From positions 6,337,001 to 6,401,000 of the forward strand of contig NZ_CP059732.1 in the NCBI RefSeq assembly GCF_014117325.1: a stretch of DNA of 64,000 bases, written 5' to 3'. This document shows positions 16,769 through 27,850 of this stretch, piece after piece (positions within the stretch are counted from its first letter, which is position 1; each line of letters starts with the position of its first letter). The translations under genes were made by a program, and so were the position numbers. A model generated the notes under the pieces. It searched no databases and was not told the origin of the DNA. It worked only from the letters and a program-made list of their open reading frames with translations. The stretch comes from Spirosoma foliorum (lineage in GTDB: Bacteria; Bacteroidota; Bacteroidia; Cytophagales; Spirosomataceae).

Positions 16769-17692
16769 ATGCAAACTAGCCCTATAAAAAAACTACTGGT
16801 TCCAATTGATTACAGCCAAACAGCGCTTAATGCCTTAGACTTAGCCGTGGCTATGGCTCAGCGTCATAATGCCGAAATACGGCTAGCGCACGTGGCAAAA
16901 TCGAACTCGGATGACTATCTCTGGGAAGATGGTGATCTGCTGGATGGTTTTAGCAAATCTCCGAGTGAAAAAGAAATCCTGAGGTTACGCCAACTCGCCG
17001 AAACCATATCCACTACGCATTCTATATCTTGTTCATTTGACTGCAAAACGGGTATAGTATGCGATAAAATTGTGGAGGCAGCCGCTGAGTTCAGCGCCGA
17101 CTTAATCGTGATCGGCACACATGGTACGTCTGGCTTGCGCTCTTATTTTATGGGGCTGGAAGCGTACCGGGTTGTTAAGGCAGCCGCTTGCCCCGTACTG
17201 ACGGTTCCTAATCACCAAAAATGGACCAGTTTCCGGGAAATCATCTTCCCGGTTCGGCCAATTCCGGGCACTATCGACAAATATGACCTTGCGCGGACAA
17301 TTAGCCTTAAAAATAACGCACACCTGACTGTTCTTGGTTTACTTGACCGCCATGATGAGCTGAAAAATGAAATCTTAACAAGCGTTCTCGCAACGTTGAA
17401 CAATCGGTTAACGCTTGATAAAATCAACGGCGATATGCTTTTGGTGGAAACGGATTCAGTTCCCTATACGATACGCCAAAAAGCAAGTGAACTACAGGCC
17501 GACCTGATCGTTATTACGTCCGACATCCACACGGCCAGTAAATTTTCTTTATTCGGCCCGTTTGTTGAGCAGATTGTCAATCACGCTAAAGTGCCTGTAT
17601 TAGCAATCAAACCGCAACCTATTGCTGGTACACTGCAACAACCTGCAGACGGACTTTTTCAGGCCATAACGTCAGCATTTAGTCCGGCTTAA
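16769..17692 (+). CDS. Universal stress protein with two UspA domains
   Basis: The 307-aa cytoplasmic protein has two tandem Usp folds. Domain 1 (about 5-147) starts KKLLVPIDYSQTALNALDLA and ends with the ATP-binding motif GTHGTSGLRSYFMG followed by CPVLTVP. Domain 2 (about 152-285) keeps the fold (DLIVITSDIHTASKFSLFGP, VPVLAIKP) but its G-x2-G-x9-S motif is degenerate, so one nucleotide site may be lost. Family members bind ATP and support survival under stress. Array C lies directly upstream, linking it to the trehalose genes. Confidence 0.92.
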   Translation: MQTSPIKKLLVPIDYSQTALNALDLAVAMAQRHNAEIRLAHVAKSNSDDYLWEDGDLLDGFSKSPSEKEILRLRQLAETISTTHSISCSFDCKTGIVCDKIVEAAAEFSADLIVIGTHGTSGLRSYFMGLEAYRVVKAAACPVLTVPNHQKWTSFREIIFPVRPIPGTIDKYDLARTISLKNNAHLTVLGLLDRHDELKNEILTSVLATLNNRLTLDKINGDMLLVETDSVPYTIRQKASELQADLIVITSDIHTASKFSLFGPFVEQIVNHAKVPVLAIKPQPIAGTLQQPADGLFQAITSAFSPA

Positions 17693-17799
17693 CGGCCCCT
17701 AATACTCAGCAATACATGACTGGTGCCATTAGTATAAGCGGCATGTAGCTAATCCTATTTTTGGGGCATTTCTGACTTTAGTTCTATTCCATACGCATC

Positions 17800-18177
17800 A
17801 TGAACTATCTGATTCGATTTCATCTGTACGAAAATCCCTCCCGTCAAAACTTCCGTCAGTTGGGATCTGATCAATGGGTTCAGAAGCCCCCCAGGTTTAT
17901 ATACGGCTTACCCTACCGATTAGAAGCTGAAGGATTCGGCCAAATCGGTCACCCCTGCCAGGTTTATGTAGTGGCCAATCCACTCATTATTAAGCCCTTG
18001 CTGGACAGAGCAAACCCTCGCAGGAAACGGTTTCTGATTGACGTCTTTTTAGCCCGACTAGAAGAGTGGGGCTGGTTTGAGGAAGCTCCTGAAATCAGGC
18101 AAAAAACGAGGGCCAGTTGCAGGCTTCCTAAGCAAATGGACAACTGGCTGGTGAAGGCCAACGAGCCAGGCATTTAA
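17800..18177 (+). CDS. Hypothetical protein (125 aa)
   Basis: A basic, soluble protein without signal peptide (MNYLIRFHLYENPSRQNFRQ; RRKRFLIDVFLARLEEWGWF). The mix of short strands and a helical middle suggests a small folded domain. I recognise no family. It follows the universal stress protein by about 100 nt in the same direction. Codon use resembles the surrounding chromosome. Confidence 0.55.
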   Translation: MNYLIRFHLYENPSRQNFRQLGSDQWVQKPPRFIYGLPYRLEAEGFGQIGHPCQVYVVANPLIIKPLLDRANPRRKRFLIDVFLARLEEWGWFEEAPEIRQKTRASCRLPKQMDNWLVKANEPGI

Positions 18178-18317
18178 TAACCGGTCAATACACCCATCCC
18201 ATTCCGGCAACAGGAAGTCTGGTTCCGCAATGAATTGACTGACTACGACAAGACCCAAAAAGTTTGAACGTGTGTAGGATTACTTTACCTTCTACGCCAT
18301 ACTAGCCCGCGTTACTG

Positions 18318-18470
18318 ATGACCACTCATATGAGTATGGCACTAAGGGGATTAATCCAGGAGTTATTCACCAAATGGCAGATTCCAACCAACTTCATGTT
18401 TATCGGCTCTCCCGGCCAGCGATTCCAGTACCGCGTTGAGGAACTGGGTGGAGTGAGGCTGATTATTTGA
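18318..18470 (+). CDS. Possible small ORF (50 aa)
   Basis: ATG 18318 opens a 50-codon frame (MALRGLIQELFTKWQIPTNF, then RFQYRVEELGGVRLII) ending 5 nt before the convergent trehalase stop. The ordered hydrophobic/charged pattern looks protein-like rather than random. No family is known; it may be a remnant. Confidence 0.3.
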   Translation: MTTHMSMALRGLIQELFTKWQIPTNFMFIGSPGQRFQYRVEELGGVRLII

Positions 18471-18474
18471 TGGA

Positions 18475-20084
18475 TTATTTCTCACTTAACAGCTTCAACA
18501 ACACCCCGTTTGTCCAGCCGAAACCATCCTGATTGGGATATTCGCCCCCTTTGGCCGTGGCTGTATTGATAACGTCGTACTTTTCGACCATCTTACCGCT
18601 GGCTTTATAGACGCGCAAGTTCTCAGTCACCCAATTCATTTTAATTTTAGTAGCCAGTGGTAGCTGTCTATAGTTTCGCAGTCCTCGAATAGCCAGCCCC
18701 TGTAAGGGAGCCCAGCCGTTAGGTGCGTCCCACTGTTCGCCCGTGCGGACGAGCGTAGTGGTTAAACCGCCGGGTTTCAGGAAGGATTGCTCCAGTTTCC
18801 GAGCTACGGCCATTGACTGAACAGGCGTCGCTATTTTTACAAAAAGCGGATAAACAGCCGCTAGTGAATAAACCGTCGACGGCTTTCGGGCTACAAAATC
18901 ATAATCGAAATAGAACTGACTTTTCGCGTTCCAGCAGTAGCGTTGAATAGCCTCCCGCCGTTGCTGAGCCAGTTGCAGATACTTTTTCGACTGGGCATCA
19001 TCACCCTTCATCCGGTACGCTTCGGCCAGGGTTTGTTCCAGATGAACGAGCAGCGAGTTCAAGTCGACCGGGATAAAATCTGTTGTATGGATTGTCTGGA
19101 GCCTCTTGCCATCACGCAACCATCGGCTGCTGAAATCCCAACCCGATTCGGCCCCGGCCCGAAGGTGCCGATACAGTAGTTTCGGATCTTTGGCGCGTCG
19201 GGCCAGTAGTACATCTTCCCGGTATGACTCCGGGCGGGGTGTTTGTTTATCATCGAAATACCGGTTCAGGTAAACGTCTTCGGCCAGCCGCACCACCCGC
19301 CGGTGAACCGGGTGCTGGGCCGTAAGCTGGTCTTTCCCATCCATCCAGAAATCATATTCCTGTTGCAATTGGGGCAGGTAATTGATCAGTACCCGGCGGC
19401 CCCGTAGTTCGCTGAGCAGGTTCACCATGAACGAAAAAAACGGTGGCTGCGAGCGCCCTAAAAAGTAGGTCCGGTTGCCGTTGGGAATAAAACCAACCGT
19501 TTTGATGAGGTAGGCAAAATTGTCGACCATGTTCCGAATCTGACTAGTCTGGCCCGATGCCCGCAACCCCAGCATCGTAAAATAACTGTCCCAGTAATAA
19601 ATTTCGCCAAAACGTCCGCCCGGCACTACGTAGGGCTTTGGTAACGGAATCAGCGAACCGGTCTGCTGAGCTGCTTTAGACGTTAGCGATGCAGGGCGGG
19701 TGAGCACGGGCCATAAATCAGTAATATGCTCTTGAACCGATTGCCCGGCTTTGCTGGTGTAGCCCGACGCAGGCTTTATTGGTAACGTAAAGTTCTGTAA
19801 CACAAACGCTTTCAAATTGAAATCACTCCGCTGGCGGGCCACTTCGTAATTCGACAGAATCGTTTCTGGTGGAAGTTTGGGCGTACAATCGGCAAAGGTT
19901 TTGGAGTCCGGGAAAACGGCTTTCATCTGAACGGCCTCGAATAAAGCCCCAAACTGTTCATCGGGGCCAGCCAGATTCCGGGTAACAACGTATGCTTTTT
20001 TTTCGAGACCTGCTGGCTCCAGTTTGGAGTCAGGCTAAACAAAAAGAAGATAGGGGGTAAAATCAGTTTTATTGGTAGTTTCAT
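18475..20084 (-). CDS. treA: Periplasmic trehalase (GH37), one-base frameshift in a T8/A8 run near the N-terminus
   Basis: It hydrolyses trehalose to two glucose. Both trehalase signatures are present: PGGRFGEIYYWDSYF and QWDAPNGWAPLQG. The catalytic frame is open from a TAG near 20036 to 18475 and contains the conserved start of the family (FGALFEAVQ, VFPDSKTFADC), upstream of the first in-frame ATG at 19926. A secretion signal (MKLPIKLILPPIFFLFSL) begins at ATG 20084 in a different frame. Adding one base to the eight-base homopolymer at 19996-20003 joins the two exactly. The gene is therefore either slightly mis-sequenced or recently broken; as it reads here, translation would need 19926. 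It lies downstream of TreS-maltokinase in the same direction. Confidence 0.88.
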
Positions 20085-20113
20085 ACTTCGTTTTCATCGG
20101 TCAGGCCTATTCA

Positions 20114-20144
20114 GATACGCCCTATCCGGGAGATAGGGCGTATC
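20114..20144. other. Intercistronic perfect hairpin
   Basis: GATACGCCCTATC (20114-20126) and its exact complement (20132-20144) with a 5-nt loop lie between the TreS-maltokinase stop and the trehalase start. On the transcribed (minus) strand no T tract follows, so it is more likely an mRNA-stability or attenuation element than a terminator. Confidence 0.5.
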
Positions 20145-20157
20145 TCTTCGGTCATAC

Positions 20158-23100
20158 TTACACCTCTTCCGGTTCAAGAACAATCGGGACAGGTGCTTTG
20201 ACAATGGATTTAATAAGCTGCAAGGGAACACGCACCCAATCGGGACGGTGATTGAGTTCCTGATTCAAATCGGTAATGGCTTTTTCGAGCAGGTACGTTT
20301 CCAGCATCATTTGCCGATCGTCCGGGTCGGTTGGGATAAACGAACTCCCCTGAACCGTTTCCAGATACGCATGCATAAAGAAACCACTCATATAATGCGC
20401 CCAGAACTCGGCGTAGGGTAGAATACGACCCAGATCATCATCCGTTACCTGATTGGTCCGCAAAAAACCTTCGTATCCTACGTAATAAAAAGAGCGAATC
20501 ATGGCCGCAACATCGCGCAGGGGCGACCGTTTCAGCCGTCGTTCACTATAACTTCGGGTCGGATCGCCACCAAAATCCTGGATGGCAATATCTTTGCCCG
20601 TGAGCAGAATTTTTTCCAACTGCAAATCGCCGTGGATTCGAATTTTGCTGGTGTCCAGCCTTTTGCTGTATATCCGCTTCAGCAGGCTCAGTACGTCCTC
20701 CTTTCGGCCCAGCATCTGCTCAACCTCCGCTCGTACATCGTCAGGAAGACGTTGTAGATTCCGTTGCTGGCTCTGATAGCTTTCGCGCACCAACGACTGT
20801 AAACCCGAAAACAGTGACCGCTGATAATGCAGGGAGAATTCTTCCGGGGCAAAATCCGGATGCGTACGATCAGAAGCCAGTGCCCGGTGCATCTGCCCGA
20901 TACGGGTACCCAGCAGCCGGGCCTGTTCAGCACCCCGTGGGCCGATCAACTCCTGTGTTTCAATGGGTAAGTCGGTAAGGGCAAGGGGTTGACTCAAGGT
21001 TCCGCGTGGGCTATCAACCGCCGTCGCTAACTGGAGCTGATTGCGGGCCAGAACACGCTCGATAAAGTTGTTGATCCGTTCCAGTACGTACGTTTTTCCG
21101 TCTCCATGCCGGGCAACCAGTTCCTGCATCACGCCCAACAGGATGGGCTCACCACCCGAAAACATGTCTATGGCTCCGGCAAATTTTGGAACATAAGGAA
21201 AATCAGCGTTTTCGGACAGGAAACGAGTCAGTTCCGTATCGGGATTGATGACCATATCAACCTTCCGATAGAATTTCAGCAGGAAACAGTGGTCGTAGGT
21301 GATGGCTGCGTAATGATGGCTGGACGTAGCCAATTTTGATTTTATAGCGCTGTGTTCCCGAACGTAACTGGCCAGCGCCGGTGTACACTGAAATGCCAGA
21401 TTCCCTTCTTTATGCCTGCTTTTTTCAGTCATTTTGTTAAGAAGCGCCTGCTGAACTTCAGGTAGATACAACCCATCGCAAAGAATACCCGACTCATGGC
21501 CAAGCGCCAGATTCGCCAGTATAGCCTGTGGGTAATCGTGGGTAAGCCTGGCAACCTGTGACGCACCGGCAAAGGCAACGATTAGCTGGAAGATTTCGGG
21601 CAAATCCCGTTCATACGTTACCTCAAGTAATAGTATATAGGCCGAGCCGACCGGGAGCAGAAGCGGGGCATGATTCAGAATAGAGAGGCTCCGCATGGGC
21701 TGCTTTTTCTCGCTAAACCAGTCCGTTCGGCGTAAATAATCCGGCAAAACCTTTGTTTCCAGTTGTTCGCGGGTGCCCTTGTTCAAAATCTGTCCCCATA
21801 GTGCTACATTGATTGTCGGCAACTGGAAAGCAGGGATTATGTCCGTACGTTTTTTTTCCAGCACGAACCATTGATAATCGTGGGGTGCCAATGTAAAAAA
21901 ATACGTTTCATTTTCAGAAACAACGGGAAACGAATGTTGACTGAACGCTTCAACCGGTACGTAGCCACTAAACCCAGCTAACTCAATCTGGGCGGGCTGC
22001 GAAAACTTCGAGAGGTTAATGACGATCAGGAGGGTTTCGTCGGCATAGGTTCGCGTAAAAGCCAGCACTTTGGGGTTTTCGACAGGCAGAAAGTTCAGGT
22101 CGCCCCGGCCAAAGGCTTTGTGTTTTTTGCGCAGTGTAATCATCCGCTTCATGAACCAGAATAACGACGATGTATTCTGTCGCTGGGTTTCTACGTTGAC
22201 CGATTCATAATGATACTCCGGGTCGAGGATAGTGGGTAGGTATAGCTTGTGGGGATTCGCCGTTGAGAACCCCGCATTCCGATCCGGCGACCATTGCATG
22301 GGGGTTCGTACGCCATCACGGTCCCCCAGGTAGACATTGTCGCCCATCCCGATTTCGTCGCCGTAGTAAATAACAGGTGTGCCCGGCAACGAAAACAGCA
22401 GGCTGTTCATCAGTTCGATTTTCTTCCGGTTGTTTCCTAGTAATGGGGCCAGTCGGTGCCGAATACCCAGATTGATTTTGGCTTTCGGGTCTTTAGCGTA
22501 CGTTTTATACATGTAATCCCGCTCTTCGTCGGTAACCATTTCGAGGGTCAGTTCATCGTGGTTACGCAGGAAAATAGCCCATTGGCAATTGCCGGGAATA
22601 GTGGGTGTCTGGTCAAAAATATCGGTAATTGGGTACCGGTCTTCCATCTGAAGCGACATAAACAGGCGGGGCATTACCGGAAAATGGTAGTTCATGTGGC
22701 ATTCATCACCCTCGCCAAAGTACGACGCTGAATCTTCGGGCCACATGTTGGCCTCGGCCAGAAAGACAACACCGGGAAAATGATCGTCAACGTGTTTCCG
22801 CAGCGTTTTCAGAAAGGCATGGGTTTCGGGCAGGTTTTCGCCGTTGGTTCCTTCCCGTTCAAACAGATACGGAACGGCGTCCAGCCGAAACCCATCCACA
22901 CCAAGCTCGCACCAGTAGTCGATCATCTTGACTACTTCTTCCTGGACCAGTGGGTTGTCGTAATTCAGATCGGGCTGGTGATGAAAAAAGCGGTGCCAGT
23001 AATACTGCTGCGCTTCATGATCCCAGGTCCAGTTAGATTTCTCGAAATCCTGAAAAATAATCCGAACGTCTTTGTATTGGGTTGGGTCGTCAGTCCAGAC

Positions 23101-23568
23101 GTAGTAATCCCGTTCGGGTGTTCCTTTGGGTGCTCTTCGGGCACGTTGAAACCAGGGGTGCTGATCGGAGGAGTGATTAATCACCAGCTCGGTAATGACT
23201 TTCAGGTTGCGCTGGTGGGCTTCATTGAGCAGGGTTTTAAACTGTTCGATATCGCCATACGACTTGTTGATGGTGTAATAATCCGCAATATCGTAGCCAT
23301 CATCGCGCAGGGGTGACGGATAGAACGGCAGCAGCCAGATGGCGGTAACGCCCAACTCCTGTAAGTAATCTAGTTTTTCGAGCAGGCCCTGAAAATCACC
23401 GATTCCATCGCCGTTGCCATCGCGAAAGGCTTTGATGTGTAATTCGTAAATAATAGCGTCTTTATACCAGAGAAGATTATCGGATAGGTCCATATTAGTA
23501 GTTGGCATCATGTGTGTCTGATTAAGGTTCATTTTTACATGCCCGTAGCCCGTATGCAAAAAAGGCAT
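20158..23568 (-). CDS. treS: Trehalose synthase-maltokinase fusion (TreS-Mak)
   Basis: The N-terminal GH13 domain (about residues 30-570) isomerises maltose and trehalose. The triad is intact (numbering from 23568): Asp230 in GFRLDAVPY, Glu272 in FLAEANMW, Asp338 in LRNHDEL. The C-terminal half is a maltokinase making maltose 1-phosphate, with kinase-like motifs [12 protein letters not shown] and IQDFGGDP followed by [13 protein letters not shown]. The 1136-aa length fits the known fusion. No GlgE is visible in the window. The start may be 23568 or the internal ATG at 23532 (MNLNQTH). Array D lies 53-108 bp upstream. The trehalase gene follows after 73 nt, so synthesis and breakdown are co-oriented. 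Confidence 0.94.
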   Translation of the reverse strand: MPFLHTGYGHVKMNLNQTHMMPTTNMDLSDNLLWYKDAIIYELHIKAFRDGNGDGIGDFQGLLEKLDYLQELGVTAIWLLPFYPSPLRDDGYDIADYYTINKSYGDIEQFKTLLNEAHQRNLKVITELVINHSSDQHPWFQRARRAPKGTPERDYYVWTDDPTQYKDVRIIFQDFEKSNWTWDHEAQQYYWHRFFHHQPDLNYDNPLVQEEVVKMIDYWCELGVDGFRLDAVPYLFEREGTNGENLPETHAFLKTLRKHVDDHFPGVVFLAEANMWPEDSASYFGEGDECHMNYHFPVMPRLFMSLQMEDRYPITDIFDQTPTIPGNCQWAIFLRNHDELTLEMVTDEERDYMYKTYAKDPKAKINLGIRHRLAPLLGNNRKKIELMNSLLFSLPGTPVIYYGDEIGMGDNVYLGDRDGVRTPMQWSPDRNAGFSTANPHKLYLPTILDPEYHYESVNVETQRQNTSSLFWFMKRMITLRKKHKAFGRGDLNFLPVENPKVLAFTRTYADETLLIVINLSKFSQPAQIELAGFSGYVPVEAFSQHSFPVVSENETYFFTLAPHDYQWFVLEKKRTDIIPAFQLPTINVALWGQILNKGTREQLETKVLPDYLRRTDWFSEKKQPMRSLSILNHAPLLLPVGSAYILLLEVTYERDLPEIFQLIVAFAGASQVARLTHDYPQAILANLALGHESGILCDGLYLPEVQQALLNKMTEKSRHKEGNLAFQCTPALASYVREHSAIKSKLATSSHHYAAITYDHCFLLKFYRKVDMVINPDTELTRFLSENADFPYVPKFAGAIDMFSGGEPILLGVMQELVARHGDGKTYVLERINNFIERVLARNQLQLATAVDSPRGTLSQPLALTDLPIETQELIGPRGAEQARLLGTRIGQMHRALASDRTHPDFAPEEFSLHYQRSLFSGLQSLVRESYQSQQRNLQRLPDDVRAEVEQMLGRKEDVLSLLKRIYSKRLDTSKIRIHGDLQLEKILLTGKDIAIQDFGGDPTRSYSERRLKRSPLRDVAAMIRSFYYVGYEGFLRTNQVTDDDLGRILPYAEFWAHYMSGFFMHAYLETVQGSSFIPTDPDDRQMMLETYLLEKAITDLNQELNHRPDWVRVPLQLIKSIVKAPVPIVLEPEEV

Positions 23569-23620
23569 GAAACGGTTCTGGCTTATCAGGCTAATCCATT
23601 GAGATGGGCTGACGTTTCGG

Positions 23621-23676
23621 CAAGTTGATGGATCAGACTAAGAATGGGCTTACAATCTGATTAGAAATTGCTTAGA
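23621..23676 (-). promoter_or_regulatory. 11-bp direct-repeat array D and promoter (minus strand)
   Basis: Minus-strand boxes TCTAAG (23676-23671), TCTAAT (23665-23660), TGTAAG (23654-23649), TCTTAG (23643-23638); TTG at 23623-23621 is 20 bp after box 4 start. It faces the TreS-maltokinase gene starting at 23568. Confidence 0.7.
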
Positions 23677-23935
23677 GGTAGTGAGGTCGCTCTTTACCCA
23701 ACCTAGTCAGTAGAAGCAAATTGAGTATACCGGTTACAGTTTGGTATACAGGAAAGTAAGTTATTTAATGATTAGACCTATGGGTGGGCAGTTATTGGGT
23801 ATACAACAGCACATATCCATCGAAAGGTGGGGCAATTAACCTATACCCTTGAATAAAAAGAGAACAGTATGGTAGACAGACAAGAGTAACTTGGTCTCAT
23901 CCATCTTACTAATAAAAATATACCTTCATTTTATC
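23677..23935. other. Intergenic region without recognised elements
   Basis: Together with array D this makes a 367-nt gap between divergent genes. I see no ORF or strong hairpin here; it presumably holds the promoter of the NTF2-like gene. Confidence 0.5.
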
Positions 23936-24412
23936 ATGAAAAAGATAGTATTGGCCCTAATCGCCCTTTTGGGCTTATTCGCTCACTTAGCTAGTGCCCA
24001 AAAGGACAACCAGACACTAACCCAGGAAGCCATCAAATCAGTCATTACCAACTATGAACAGGCGTGGAACCGCCATGATGCTAAAGCCTTAGCCGAGCAA
24101 TACCATACGGATGCCACCTGGGTCAACTGGTTTGGTGCCTATTATAAGGGCCGCGCTGAGATTGAAAAGCACTATCAAACCACCCATTCGACCTATTTCA
24201 AATCGACTCAGTTTACCACCCGTTCCATTGAGGACATAACCTTCCTCAAACCGGATATGGCCCTGGTTCATGTCCGCACGGATCTAACTGGAGATGAACG
24301 CTATCCGGGCCAGACCTTCCGGTTTCGACGAACGATCCTCTTAACCAACAAAGAGGGCAGTTGGCGCATATTCGCAGGCCAAAACGCTAAGCTTAACGAA
24401 GGGATAGACTAA
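23936..24412 (+). CDS. Secreted SnoaL/NTF2-like domain protein (SgcJ/EcaC-type)
   Basis: ATG 23936 (MKKIVLALIALLGLFAHLAS) gives a clean Sec signal peptide cleaved after ASA; the longer frame from 23891 lacks support. The mature 130 or so residues have the NTF2-like cone fold pattern (ITNYEQAWNRHDAKALAEQY, HTDATWVNWFG, GRAEIEKHY, WRIFAGQNAKL). Such DUF4440/SgcJ proteins are often periplasmic and of unknown substrate. The two bases around the start and the isolated position suggest a monocistronic unit. Confidence 0.82.
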   Translation: MKKIVLALIALLGLFAHLASAQKDNQTLTQEAIKSVITNYEQAWNRHDAKALAEQYHTDATWVNWFGAYYKGRAEIEKHYQTTHSTYFKSTQFTTRSIEDITFLKPDMALVHVRTDLTGDERYPGQTFRFRRTILLTNKEGSWRIFAGQNAKLNEGID

Positions 24413-24599
24413 GCTTTACTAAGCAAACTAGATATAGATTTCAATTTGCTTATCATAATGACGTGGCTGTTACAAAAGTCAGTATCAGTTACTAATTCCC
24501 GTCTTGATTGACCGTAGGCTAAACAGCTTACCATCGGTGTTGCAACTACTCGTTTATTCGTAGGAATGACCTAATCTTGATAATAAAACCTGAACTGAT

Positions 24600-25175
24600 A
24601 TGAAACGAAATAACTTTCTGAAAGCCGGTTTGGCAACAGTTGCCTTTCTGGCTTCTCCTTTCCTATGGGCAGCAGAGACCCTAAAAAATTACCGTGTTGA
24701 CAAAGGATTTAAAGTCGATTCGGGGAAAGACCGATTTAATCATGCCATTTCCCTTTTTGATGGGGATACTTTTATGACGACAGTATCCACTAAAGATACC
24801 AATGGGGATCTGTACGTTTATGAATCCAGCCGTGTTAAAGAAGGAGGACCTGCTCTTCACACTCACTTTGATCAGGATGAAATGTGGTATGTGCTGGAAG
24901 GAGAATTTTTAATTAAGGTGGGTGATGTAATCCACCAGGCAAAGGCGGGTGATACTGTGTTTGGCCCGCGAAACGTACCGCATTGTTTTGCCAAAGTGGG
25001 CTCGGGTGATGGCCGGTTATTGATGACGTTCCAGCCAGCGGGTAAAATGGAAGCGTTTTTCCAAAAGGTAAGCGAAGGAGCCCTCAAAACGATGAGTGAA
25101 GCCGAACAGGACAAGTTTCGGGAGGAACATGGATTTAAACGAGTAGGTCCGCCAATCAATCAGTTAAAAAAGTAG
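24600..25175 (+). CDS. Exported cupin-domain protein
   Basis: A signal peptide (MKRNNFLKAGLATVAFLASP) precedes a single cupin barrel. Motif 1 appears as GGPALHTHFDQDEMWYVLEGE with HxH and Glu metal ligands, motif 2 as AGDTVFGPRNVPHCF with the last His. Cupins of this type bind a metal and may be dioxygenases or sugar-binding proteins; no substrate can be assigned. It stands alone between the NTF2-like gene and the trehalose-phosphate synthase gene. Confidence 0.85.
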   Translation: MKRNNFLKAGLATVAFLASPFLWAAETLKNYRVDKGFKVDSGKDRFNHAISLFDGDTFMTTVSTKDTNGDLYVYESSRVKEGGPALHTHFDQDEMWYVLEGEFLIKVGDVIHQAKAGDTVFGPRNVPHCFAKVGSGDGRLLMTFQPAGKMEAFFQKVSEGALKTMSEAEQDKFREEHGFKRVGPPINQLKK

Positions 25176-25201
25176 CGTTAATTGCTAGTGCTCGTCCAAA
25201 A

Positions 25202-25287
25202 TAGATTCTATTGTTTCTACTAGATTCTTTTGATACTAGATGCCTGATTATCAGAATCGATAGAATCTACAGAAACTATAGAATCTA
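25202..25287. repeat. Imperfect long inverted repeat (26-27 bp arms)
   Basis: Left arm 25202-25228 (starts TAGATTCTATTGTTTCTAC) and right arm 25262-25287 are near-perfect complements with one bulge and two mismatches; the AGATTCT unit recurs twice per arm. The inner part can also pair (CTGATTATCAG). It follows the cupin gene and may be a terminator-like or mobile miniature element. The rest of the 25176-25526 gap holds array E. Confidence 0.6.
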
Positions 25288-25432
25288 AATTGGAAAAGTA
25301 CTAGTAAGGCTCAGTAATTGTCCTTTATGTATTGACCTCTTTTTCGACCCTTTACGAAATTCCATTTTTATTCCCTTACACAACTCTTTTTTGCAAATCC
25401 ATTTCTCGGTCTTTTCCACCTGATTAGGCTCT

Positions 25433-25489
25433 TCTAAGGAGTTTCTAAGATTTGTTTAAGCCCCCTCTAAGTCGTTGATGCGTCATTTG
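25433..25489 (+). promoter_or_regulatory. 11-bp direct-repeat array E and promoter (best match)
   Basis: TCTAAG 25433, TCTAAG 25444, TTTAAG 25455, TCTAAG 25466, TTTG at 25486 (20 bp after box 4). The otsA-otsB fusion gene starts at 25527. This is the most regular of the twelve arrays. Confidence 0.75.
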
Positions 25490-25526
25490 TTAGTCTACAC
25501 TGAGCGTTCAGTAGCGCATCAACACC

Positions 25527-27743
25527 ATGAAAACGTTTAATTCCTCGTTTAATCGATTACTGATAGTTTCCTATCGCCTACCGTTTACGATACAACAAAC
25601 GGATCAAGGTCCAGAACTGCTACAGAATTCAGGTGGTCTGGTTTCAGCCGTGTTGTCAATGGCTGAACAGATGGGCCAGAATCAGAGAAAATCAGCCACC
25701 AAAATTCACTGGATCGGGCACGGCGATTCGTCCCTTCAACAACTCGACTCCTCTGCCCTGGAAAATGATACGTTTGTGGCGCATCCGGTTTTTATGGATG
25801 AGGCTGTGCATAAAGGCTTTTATGAAGGATTTAGCAATGATTTGATCTGGCCATTATTCCATTATTTCCCTTCCTATGCCTCCTTTAAAGAACACGATTT
25901 TGATTGTTATCAACAGGCAAATACGCGTTTTCTGGAAGAATTAACCGCGCTGGTCGAACCCGGCGATTTCGTCTGGATTCACGATTTTCAATTGATGTTA
26001 CTGCCCGATTTACTCCGACAGGCCATGCCGGAAACGTCGATTGGCTACTTCTTTCATATCCCTTTTCCTACTTACGAGATTATAAAACTGCTCCCCCGAA
26101 CCTGGCGGCAAGCACTCATTCAGGGTGTATTGGGAGCCGATGTCGTGGGGTTTCACACCACCGACTATGTTCAGCATTTCTTGCAGAGTGTATCAGAAGT
26201 GCTGGACTTACCCATTATTGGGCAGCGCATCGTTTTGCCCGACCGCTCAATTCGCGTCAACGCCTTTCCCATCAGCATTGATTTTAATAAATTCAATAAA
26301 AGCGGGCAGGAAACGGAGGTTTTTGCCACCCAGCAACACTACAAAAATCTGCTCCGGCATAACAAAATCATCTTTTCGGTTGACCGACTTGATTACACCA
26401 AAGGCATTACCTCCCGATTACAGGGTTACGAACGATTTTTGATCCAGAATCCGGATTGGCATGATCAGGTGACCTTCGTAATGACGGTGGTGCCATCGCG
26501 AGATAAGATTGGACAGTATCAGGAACTTAAACGAGAGATTGAAGAAACGGTTGGGCGCATCAACGGTCTGTTTGGCACCATCGGCTGGCGACCCATCGTG
26601 TATTCGTACCGGTCGCTGACCTTTACAGAGCTGCTGGCCTTGTACACCGCCTGCGACATTGCTCTGATTACGCCCATTCGCGATGGCATGAATCTGGTTT
26701 GTAAGGAATTTGTCGCCAGTCGACACGACCTCAAAGGGGTGTTGATTTTAAGCGAATTAGCCGGGGCAGCTCAGGAACTACGTGATGCCATCATTATCAA
26801 TCCAACCGACACCCAGGAAGTGGCCGATGCCATTAAACAGGCATTACTCATGCCCGCGGCCGAACAGGAAAAGCGTTTAGGGCACATGCGAAAGCACCTG
26901 CAAAATCACAATGTTTTCCGGTGGAGCCATGATTTTTTTACTGCATTCAACGATATGATAACCAGCCCAACCGATTTAGAAACAGATTTGCCCATTCAGC
27001 CATTCATGACCGCCTTTAGCGACGCAAGAAAGCGACTACTCTTAGTTGATTTCGACGGAACACTGGCCCCTATTGTGAATGACCCCGCCGATGCCCGGCC
27101 TTCCGATTCTTTACAAACGATACTTGTCCAGTTAGCCGAAAGCAGTGACGTAGTGGTCATTAGCGGTCGTAATCGGTCGTTTCTGGAAAAGACCTTTACC
27201 CGTATTCCCGTTCATCTGGTAGCGGAGCACGGAGCTTTTCTGAAAAAACCGGATCAGCCCTGGCAGCGACTCGACTTATCGGCTGATGACTGGGTCGAAC
27301 CGGTTCGCTTAACCATGGATCATTTTGTGGATCGTTTTCCGGGTTCATTTATTGAGGGTAAAGAAACGGCCATTGCCTGGCATTACCGAATGGCCGAGAG
27401 CGAGGAGGTAGAAGGGCAGGCTATTGACCTGGCCACCCAACTCCGGCGAGTGGCATCCTCCATACCCTTAACCGTTATTCAGGGCAACAAAGTGGTGGAA
27501 GTGAAACCCGCTCAACACAGCAAAGGAACGGTAGCCCAAACGATTGCCGAGCAAAAGCCGTATGACTTTATCATCAGCATTGGCGATGATACCACCGACG
27601 AAGATATGTTTCGGCAGCTGCCCAACTGGGCTTACACCCTGAAAGTGGGTTCGGGCGTATCGTTTGCCCGGTATCGGCTAGCCCGGCAACAGGACGTAGA
27701 AGCGCTGTTACAACGAATGAATGATGTCTTGGTTGAAGCCTGA
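25527..27743 (+). CDS. otsAB: Trehalose-6-phosphate synthase/phosphatase fusion (OtsA-OtsB)
   Basis: The N-terminal GT20 domain (about 1-475) makes trehalose 6-phosphate from UDP-glucose and glucose 6-phosphate: [42 protein letters not shown] and [11 protein letters not shown] are family marks. The C-terminal HAD phosphatase (about 500-738) begins [14 protein letters not shown] with the DxDGT nucleophile loop, with VVISGRNR and [10 protein letters not shown] as later motifs. One polypeptide thus performs both steps of trehalose synthesis in the cytoplasm. It is directly downstream of array E and followed by a terminator, so it is monocistronic. Confidence 0.95.
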   Translation: MKTFNSSFNRLLIVSYRLPFTIQQTDQGPELLQNSGGLVSAVLSMAEQMGQNQRKSATKIHWIGHGDSSLQQLDSSALENDTFVAHPVFMDEAVHKGFYEGFSNDLIWPLFHYFPSYASFKEHDFDCYQQANTRFLEELTALVEPGDFVWIHDFQLMLLPDLLRQAMPETSIGYFFHIPFPTYEIIKLLPRTWRQALIQGVLGADVVGFHTTDYVQHFLQSVSEVLDLPIIGQRIVLPDRSIRVNAFPISIDFNKFNKSGQETEVFATQQHYKNLLRHNKIIFSVDRLDYTKGITSRLQGYERFLIQNPDWHDQVTFVMTVVPSRDKIGQYQELKREIEETVGRINGLFGTIGWRPIVYSYRSLTFTELLALYTACDIALITPIRDGMNLVCKEFVASRHDLKGVLILSELAGAAQELRDAIIINPTDTQEVADAIKQALLMPAAEQEKRLGHMRKHLQNHNVFRWSHDFFTAFNDMITSPTDLETDLPIQPFMTAFSDARKRLLLVDFDGTLAPIVNDPADARPSDSLQTILVQLAESSDVVVISGRNRSFLEKTFTRIPVHLVAEHGAFLKKPDQPWQRLDLSADDWVEPVRLTMDHFVDRFPGSFIEGKETAIAWHYRMAESEEVEGQAIDLATQLRRVASSIPLTVIQGNKVVEVKPAQHSKGTVAQTIAEQKPYDFIISIGDDTTDEDMFRQLPNWAYTLKVGSGVSFARYRLARQQDVEALLQRMNDVLVEA

Positions 27744-27766
27744 TTCCTTACCTACCGTACATCAAA

Positions 27767-27796
27767 AAAAGCCAGTGTTTCGTTAGACTGGCTTTT
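27767..27796 (+). terminator. Intrinsic terminator of otsAB
   Basis: A 10-bp stem AAAAGCCAGT/ACTGGCTTTT with a 10-nt loop follows the otsAB stop. The A/T-symmetric flanks make it usable in both directions. Confidence 0.8.
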
Positions 27797-27850
27797 ACGT
27801 TGACTGATCGGTATGTTTTCTGACTCCTTGTGGATGATCAGTTCACTAGT

